A DNA stretch of 9,368 nucleotides from Treponema sp. (GTDB taxonomy: Bacteria > Spirochaetota > Spirochaetia > Treponematales > Treponemataceae), in NCBI GenBank assembly GCA_016282455.1, contig JAEEKM010000289.1:1-9368 (forward strand). The letters are read 5' to 3'. Each line of letters starts with the position of its first letter. Positions within the stretch are counted from its first letter, which is position 1. The notes below the pieces were generated by a model. That model was given only the letters and a program-made list of their open reading frames with translations. It was not told the origin of the DNA and did not search any database. Positions 6,669 to 9,368 of this stretch are shown here, in pieces. The translations under genes were made by a program, and so were the position numbers.

Positions 6669-7450
6669 GCGACATAGAAACTGACTTTCAGACAGAAAGT
6701 GAACCCCTTCACTATGACGTGGGCGAACACTGCCTTAGAATTTCTTCGTTATATAAATCCTTCGGAAAAAAACAGGTAGTACGCGGAGTTGAATTCAGCG
6801 TAAACACGGGAGAAGTGGTAGGACTCTTAGGACCAAACGGGGCGGGAAAAACTACAACCTTTTACATGGTGGTGGGATTTTACAAACCGACAAACGGAGA
6901 GATATTTTTTGATGACCAGAGAATAACAGGACTCCCAATGTACAAGCGGGCAAAACTTGGAATCTCTTACCTGCCGCAGGAACCTTCTGTCTTTAAAAAA
7001 CTCACTGTAGAAGAAAACATCTGGTCAATCCTTGAAACAAGACGTGACCTTTCAAAAGAACAGAAAAAGCGTCAGCTCGAAGAACTCATAGAAGAATTTG
7101 CAATCGGACGAATCCGCAAGCAGCAGGCATACACCCTTTCGGGAGGAGAACGCCGCCGCACAGAAATTGCACGCTCCCTTGCCATAGAACCAAAATTCCT
7201 GCTCCTGGACGAACCCTTTGCCGGCATTGACCCCATTGCAGTAGCAGACATCAAGGGCATGATAAAACTCCTTGCCAAAAGAGGCATCGGAATCCTCATC
7301 ACCGACCACAACGTACGCGACACCCTCGAAATAACCGACCGCGCTATCATCATCTCCACCGGCCAGATAATCACCCAGGGTGGCAAAGAAGAAATCCTCG
7401 CCGACCCCCAGGCCCGCGAAATCTACTTAGGAAAAGATTTCTCGATGTAA
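6665..7450 (+). CDS. lptB: LptB-type ABC transporter ATPase
   Basis: The cytoplasmic ATPase that powers extraction of lipid from the inner membrane through LptF/LptG, whose genes are not in this window. All ABC motifs are intact: Walker A 'G-P-N-G-A-G-K-T-T' (56-64), Q-loop Gln105 in 'Y-L-P-Q-E-P', signature 'L-S-G-G-E-R-R-R' (158-165), Walker B 'L-L-L-D-E-P' (179-184) with catalytic Glu183, D-loop 'G-I-D-P' (187-190) and H-loop His215. The stretch 'S-G-G-E-R-R-R-T-E-I-A-R-S-L-A' is characteristic of LptB within the ABC family. Residues 1-23 extend beyond the E. coli start, which accounts for the 261 residues against about 241. The site GAGGAG (6654-6659) lies 5 bases before the ATG. It is the last gene of the rbr-lptCAB operon. 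Confidence 0.95.
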   Translation: MSDIETDFQTESEPLHYDVGEHCLRISSLYKSFGKKQVVRGVEFSVNTGEVVGLLGPNGAGKTTTFYMVVGFYKPTNGEIFFDDQRITGLPMYKRAKLGISYLPQEPSVFKKLTVEENIWSILETRRDLSKEQKKRQLEELIEEFAIGRIRKQQAYTLSGGERRRTEIARSLAIEPKFLLLDEPFAGIDPIAVADIKGMIKLLAKRGIGILITDHNVRDTLEITDRAIIISTGQIITQGGKEEILADPQAREIYLGKDFSM

Positions 7451-7476
7451 GGGTCACCTTGACTTTGTGACTACCC
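7451..7476 (+). other. Imperfect stem-loop after lptB
   Basis: GGGTCAC (7451-7457) can pair with GTG (7467-7469) and ACCC (7473-7476) across a three-base bulge. No T-run follows, so termination is doubtful. The -35 box of the next promoter lies mostly in its loop. Confidence 0.25.
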
Positions 7477-7487
7477 GATTATATAAT
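7459..7487 (+). promoter_or_regulatory. Near-consensus promoter TTGACT-17-TATAAT
   Basis: TTGACT (7459-7464) and a perfect TATAAT (7482-7487) are separated by exactly 17 bases, making this one of the best sigma70-type promoters in the window. Transcription should begin near 7494, inside an inverted-repeat block and about seven bases before the ATG at 7501. The only reading frame behind it is the DUF234 fragment. Confidence 0.7.
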
Positions 7488-7491
7488 AGTC

Positions 7492-7532
7492 ATTAACTTA
7501 ATGGCCATTAAATTAACAGTGGTTAAGTTAAT
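7492..7532 (+). repeat. Nested inverted repeats at the transcription start
   Basis: ATTAACTTAA (7492-7501) and TTAAGTTAAT (7523-7532) are perfect 10-base inverted repeats flanking 21 bases. Overlapping the left arm is a 14-base perfect palindrome, TTAATGGCCATTAA (7498-7511), which contains the ATG at 7501. The placement, immediately after a strong -10 box, suits an operator or an mRNA 5' hairpin. It could also mark a rearrangement junction. Confidence 0.7.
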
Positions 7533-7782
7533 TCTGTCTGATGTGTCGCTGCAAGAGAAAGCACAATTCATAAAAATCGGCGGCTGGTGGGATAAAAAAT
7601 CTCAAAATGAAATTGACATAATAACAGTAAATGACTTTGAAAAAAAATGCCAGATCTATGAAGTAAAACGCCAGCAGAAGAAAATCAATCTGACAAAAAC
7701 CCATGAAAAAGCAGATATTTTCATGCAGAACCTTCCGGGATATTCATATACTGTTAAAGGGCTTTCTATGGAGGATATGTAG
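7501..7782 (+). pseudogene. DUF234 (PD-(D/E)XK-like) C-terminal domain fragment of an AAA-type ATPase
   Basis: This 93-residue frame matches the C-terminal end of a widespread bacterial/archaeal ATPase family (AAA ATPase plus DUF234). 'I-G-G-W-W-D-K-K' (26-33), 'N-E-I-D-I-I' (36-41), 'I-Y-E-V-K' (52-56) and the closing 'G-L-S-M-E-D-M' are all in place. Asp39, Glu54 and Lys56 form the D...E-x-K pattern of PD-(D/E)XK nuclease folds, to which I believe DUF234 belongs. The P-loop ATPase half, several hundred residues, is absent. Resemblance begins only at about residue 14-20, just after the inverted repeats. No ribosome site precedes ATG 7501, but a strong promoter does. The most likely reading is the 3' remnant of a deleted ATPase gene. 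A small stand-alone protein remains possible because the domain has no internal stop or frameshift. Confidence 0.6.
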
Positions 7783-7998
7783 GACAAGTACAACTTAAAC
7801 GACAAAGAAGCCACCTCGGAATATATCAATAAAAGTTCAAAAGGAGATTCTGTTTAATGCAGCATGATGGATTTGAGTTTTTTTTCAGGAACGAAATTGC
7901 AAACTAAATTTGACACAATCAAAATTTCCAAAGACGTACTTAATTCTATTTCTTGAGGTTAGTTCGAAGTTGCTTTGGGCAAGACAGGAACAGAAATT
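7783..7998. other. Gene scraps between the DUF234 fragment and the glycosyltransferase
   Basis: After TAG 7780-7782 the same frame stays open for another 24 codons and ends at TAA 7855-7857. That stop overlaps an ATG at 7857 (TAATG) preceded by AAGGAGA (7841-7847). The frame from 7857 runs only 16 codons (stop 7905-7907). A T8 tract at 7878-7885 separates it from a +1 frame that starts at ATG 7864 and continues to TGA 7954-7956 (30 codons). This looks like the end of one gene and the start of another, both decayed. I recognise no family, and I see no convincing terminator for either strand. Confidence 0.4.
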
Positions 7999-9078
7999 TT
8001 AATACAAGGAATTATATTGCTCAGCGATTTTCTTCCAGGAATATTCTTTTTGGCCAATGCGTTTCATTTCCTTGGCAATGTTTTCCAAGTTTTCTTTATT
8101 GGAAAAAAGAGAGATAAGTTCTTCACTATTTTTCCAATATAAACATTTATTATCGGTAGTAGCCTTATTATAAATACAATCAAAAGCAAATATTGGAAGA
8201 TCAAGATTCATAGCTTCAACCAAAGAAGGATTTGTCCCGCCTGCACTATGTCCATGAATATAAATTGTAGCATTACTTCTTATCCAATTTATTACATGAC
8301 TTTCATAGATAGGATCTAATAAATGAATATTGCTAAATTTTGAATATTTTTCTTTAAGTTCAGATCCATATTCTCCGTTTTTCCAGTTTCCAACCATTAC
8401 AAGCTGCTGTTCTGGTAATTGCGAGAATGCTTTTAATATTTTATGAATGTTATTCTCCGGTTCAATTCTACATACTGTTACTGAATATGGATTTTTGCAG
8501 AAAGGATATTTTTCGTACAAAGAATCGTCTTCTATCTTTGAAACATGATCTCCACCATATGCAATTAAAACGGAATCTTTATTATAGGCTTCTTTTACAT
8601 AATCTGTAATGCCTTTATTATCTCCAATAATTATATCTGAACATTTTACAGCCATTTTTTCGCTATGATGTAAAAGCCATTTTGCAAGAAAATTCCATTT
8701 ATCGCGTTTCCACTCAAGTCCATCAATATTTGTAATTATCTTACCTTTAAATTTACGACGAATAAAAGGTAAAAACATACAACCTGATACACCAAGAATT
8801 AGCATTATATCAGCATTATTTTTTATTGCAATTTTCATAGACTCGAAATCATAAAAAATACTGTCTTTACCATTTGCATCACGGTCAAGATAGATAAGTT
8901 TTGCTCCCTTATACGTATCTAATCTTGTTTTATATTTTTTTGAAGTACAAAAAACTGTATATTGTATATCTTCTGGAGTATAATCCAACATATTTTCAAC
9001 CAAAGATTCAAAACCACCATAGCAAGCTGGAACACCGACTGTACCTATAATATAGATTTGTTTTTTTTTATTTAACAT
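7999..9078 (-). CDS. DUF1972-type glycosyltransferase (rhamnosyltransferase-like)
   Basis: Predicted to add a sugar, possibly rhamnose, to a lipid-linked oligosaccharide for a surface polysaccharide. The N-terminus has the DUF1972 signature: 'I-Y-I-I-G-T-V-G-V-P-A-C-Y-G-G-F-E' with the Gly-Gly-Phe-Glu motif typical of WchF/Cps2T-like enzymes. Further conserved parts are 'N-I-D-G-L-E-W-K-R', 'V-C-R-I-E-P-E-N-N' at the start of the second Rossmann-like domain, and 'H-G-H-S-A-G-G-T-N-P-S-L-V-E-A-M' as donor-binding loop. The length, 359 residues, suits a GT-B enzyme. I start at ATG 9078 because GGAG (9088-9085) lies 6 bases upstream. An in-frame ATG at 9120 would overlap the preceding gene and has no such support. 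Codons 4-6 are an A9 run. The sequence is clearly AT-richer than the lpt genes (one sampled line about 32% GC against 48%). The exact sugar is not readable from sequence. Confidence 0.85.
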   Translation of the reverse strand: MLNKKKQIYIIGTVGVPACYGGFESLVENMLDYTPEDIQYTVFCTSKKYKTRLDTYKGAKLIYLDRDANGKDSIFYDFESMKIAIKNNADIMLILGVSGCMFLPFIRRKFKGKIITNIDGLEWKRDKWNFLAKWLLHHSEKMAVKCSDIIIGDNKGITDYVKEAYNKDSVLIAYGGDHVSKIEDDSLYEKYPFCKNPYSVTVCRIEPENNIHKILKAFSQLPEQQLVMVGNWKNGEYGSELKEKYSKFSNIHLLDPIYESHVINWIRSNATIYIHGHSAGGTNPSLVEAMNLDLPIFAFDCIYNKATTDNKCLYWKNSEELISLFSNKENLENIAKEMKRIGQKEYSWKKIAEQYNSLY

Positions 9079-9091
9079 AAAAATCTCCAAA

Positions 9092-9368
9092 TTATAAAAT
9101 TTTTGAAAACCTATTTTCAAAAGATTTTACTGTCAAATAATCTTCATATTTTTTACGAGCAGATTTTCCCATATCACCAATTTTTTCCTTATTATCTATA
9201 AAATACTTCAATGAATCCGCAAACATTTTTGTATCATTTGGTGATATAATCTTAGAATACGTCTCATCAAGAATCTCTACTGCACCACCATTGTTAGTTG
9301 CAATTATCGGCCGAGAAAACATCAACGATTCAAGTACAGTCGTAGGAAAGGGATCTGCCATTAAACTT
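9092..9368 (-). CDS. GT4-family glycosyltransferase, C-terminal part (5' end outside window)
   Basis: The frame is open through the right edge; the ATG at 9361 is internal, since the two codons before it are also in frame and 'S-L-M-A-D-P-F-P' fits a mid-protein position. The visible 91 residues are the end of the donor-binding domain of a GT4 enzyme: 'P-F-P-T-T-V-L-E-S-L' followed by 'P-I-I-A-T-N-N-G-G-A-V-E-I-L', in which the first and last Glu form the E-x7-E-like element, then a helical tail. It ends at TAA 9094-9092, 13 bp before the DUF1972 gene, so the two are cotranscribed within a surface-glycan locus that continues to the right. Substrate is unknown. Confidence 0.85.
   Translation of the reverse strand, partial: SLMADPFPTTVLESLMFSRPIIATNNGGAVEILDETYSKIISPNDTKMFADSLKYFIDNKEKIGDMGKSARKKYEDYLTVKSFENRFSKIL

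Noticed and set aside
7492..7532. Terminal inverted repeats of an insertion sequence or invertible promoter
   Set aside because: The arms flank only 21 bases, no transposase or recombinase is nearby, and no matching distant copy was noticed in the window.
9079..9120. Upstream ATG at 9120 as the start of the DUF1972 glycosyltransferase
   Set aside because: It overlaps the preceding gene by 29 bp and adds 14 residues outside the family pattern, whereas ATG 9078 has GGAG six bases upstream and leads straight into the conserved first strand.

Overview
The window looks like a chromosomal segment of a spirochaete, most likely a gut- or rumen-type Treponema. The reasons are the gene set (an Lpt-type transport operon behind a rubrerythrin, a degenerate PilZ-like protein), relaxed spirochaete-style lipoboxes (F-F-S-C, L-F-S-C), a lipoprotein arabinanase that implies a plant-polysaccharide diet, and the codon style. 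The genus is inferred from protein resemblance only; there is no rRNA or tRNA gene here.

Left part (1-2816, + strand): the 3' two-thirds of holA (DNA polymerase III delta subunit), a lipoprotein GH43 endo-arabinanase, and a cation diffusion facilitator with an N-D-D-D metal site (predicted Mn exporter). They lie 16 and 11 bp apart and probably form one transcript. A secreted protein of unknown function with an acidic repeat tail faces them tail-to-tail, 3 bp away (2820-3743, - strand). A compact divergent promoter region (about 3744-3841) separates it from a PilZ-like cytoplasmic protein (+).

Centre (4856-7450, + strand): rubrerythrin, then lptC, lptA and lptB, with gaps of 2 bp and two ATGA overlaps. 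This is a tightly coupled operon. It pairs a diiron peroxide-scavenging protein with the inner-membrane and periplasmic parts of an Lpt-type lipid transport bridge, although characterised treponemes make no classical LPS.

Right part (7451-9368): the composition becomes visibly AT-richer. A very good promoter (TTGACT-17-TATAAT) and a dense inverted-repeat block precede a 93-residue fragment that looks like the C-terminal DUF234 (PD-(D/E)XK-like) domain of an AAA-type ATPase. Gene scraps follow. Two glycosyltransferase genes then enter from the right on the - strand, a GT4-type C-terminus and a DUF1972/rhamnosyltransferase-like enzyme. They look like the end of a surface-polysaccharide cluster, with an A9 tract at the very start of the second gene.

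I see no CRISPR array, transposase, integrase, RNA gene or convincing new defence system. The points most worth a second look are the DUF234 fragment with its promoter and dyads, the Lpt operon with rubrerythrin, the poly-A tract in the glycosyltransferase, and the divergent promoters that decide two start codons.
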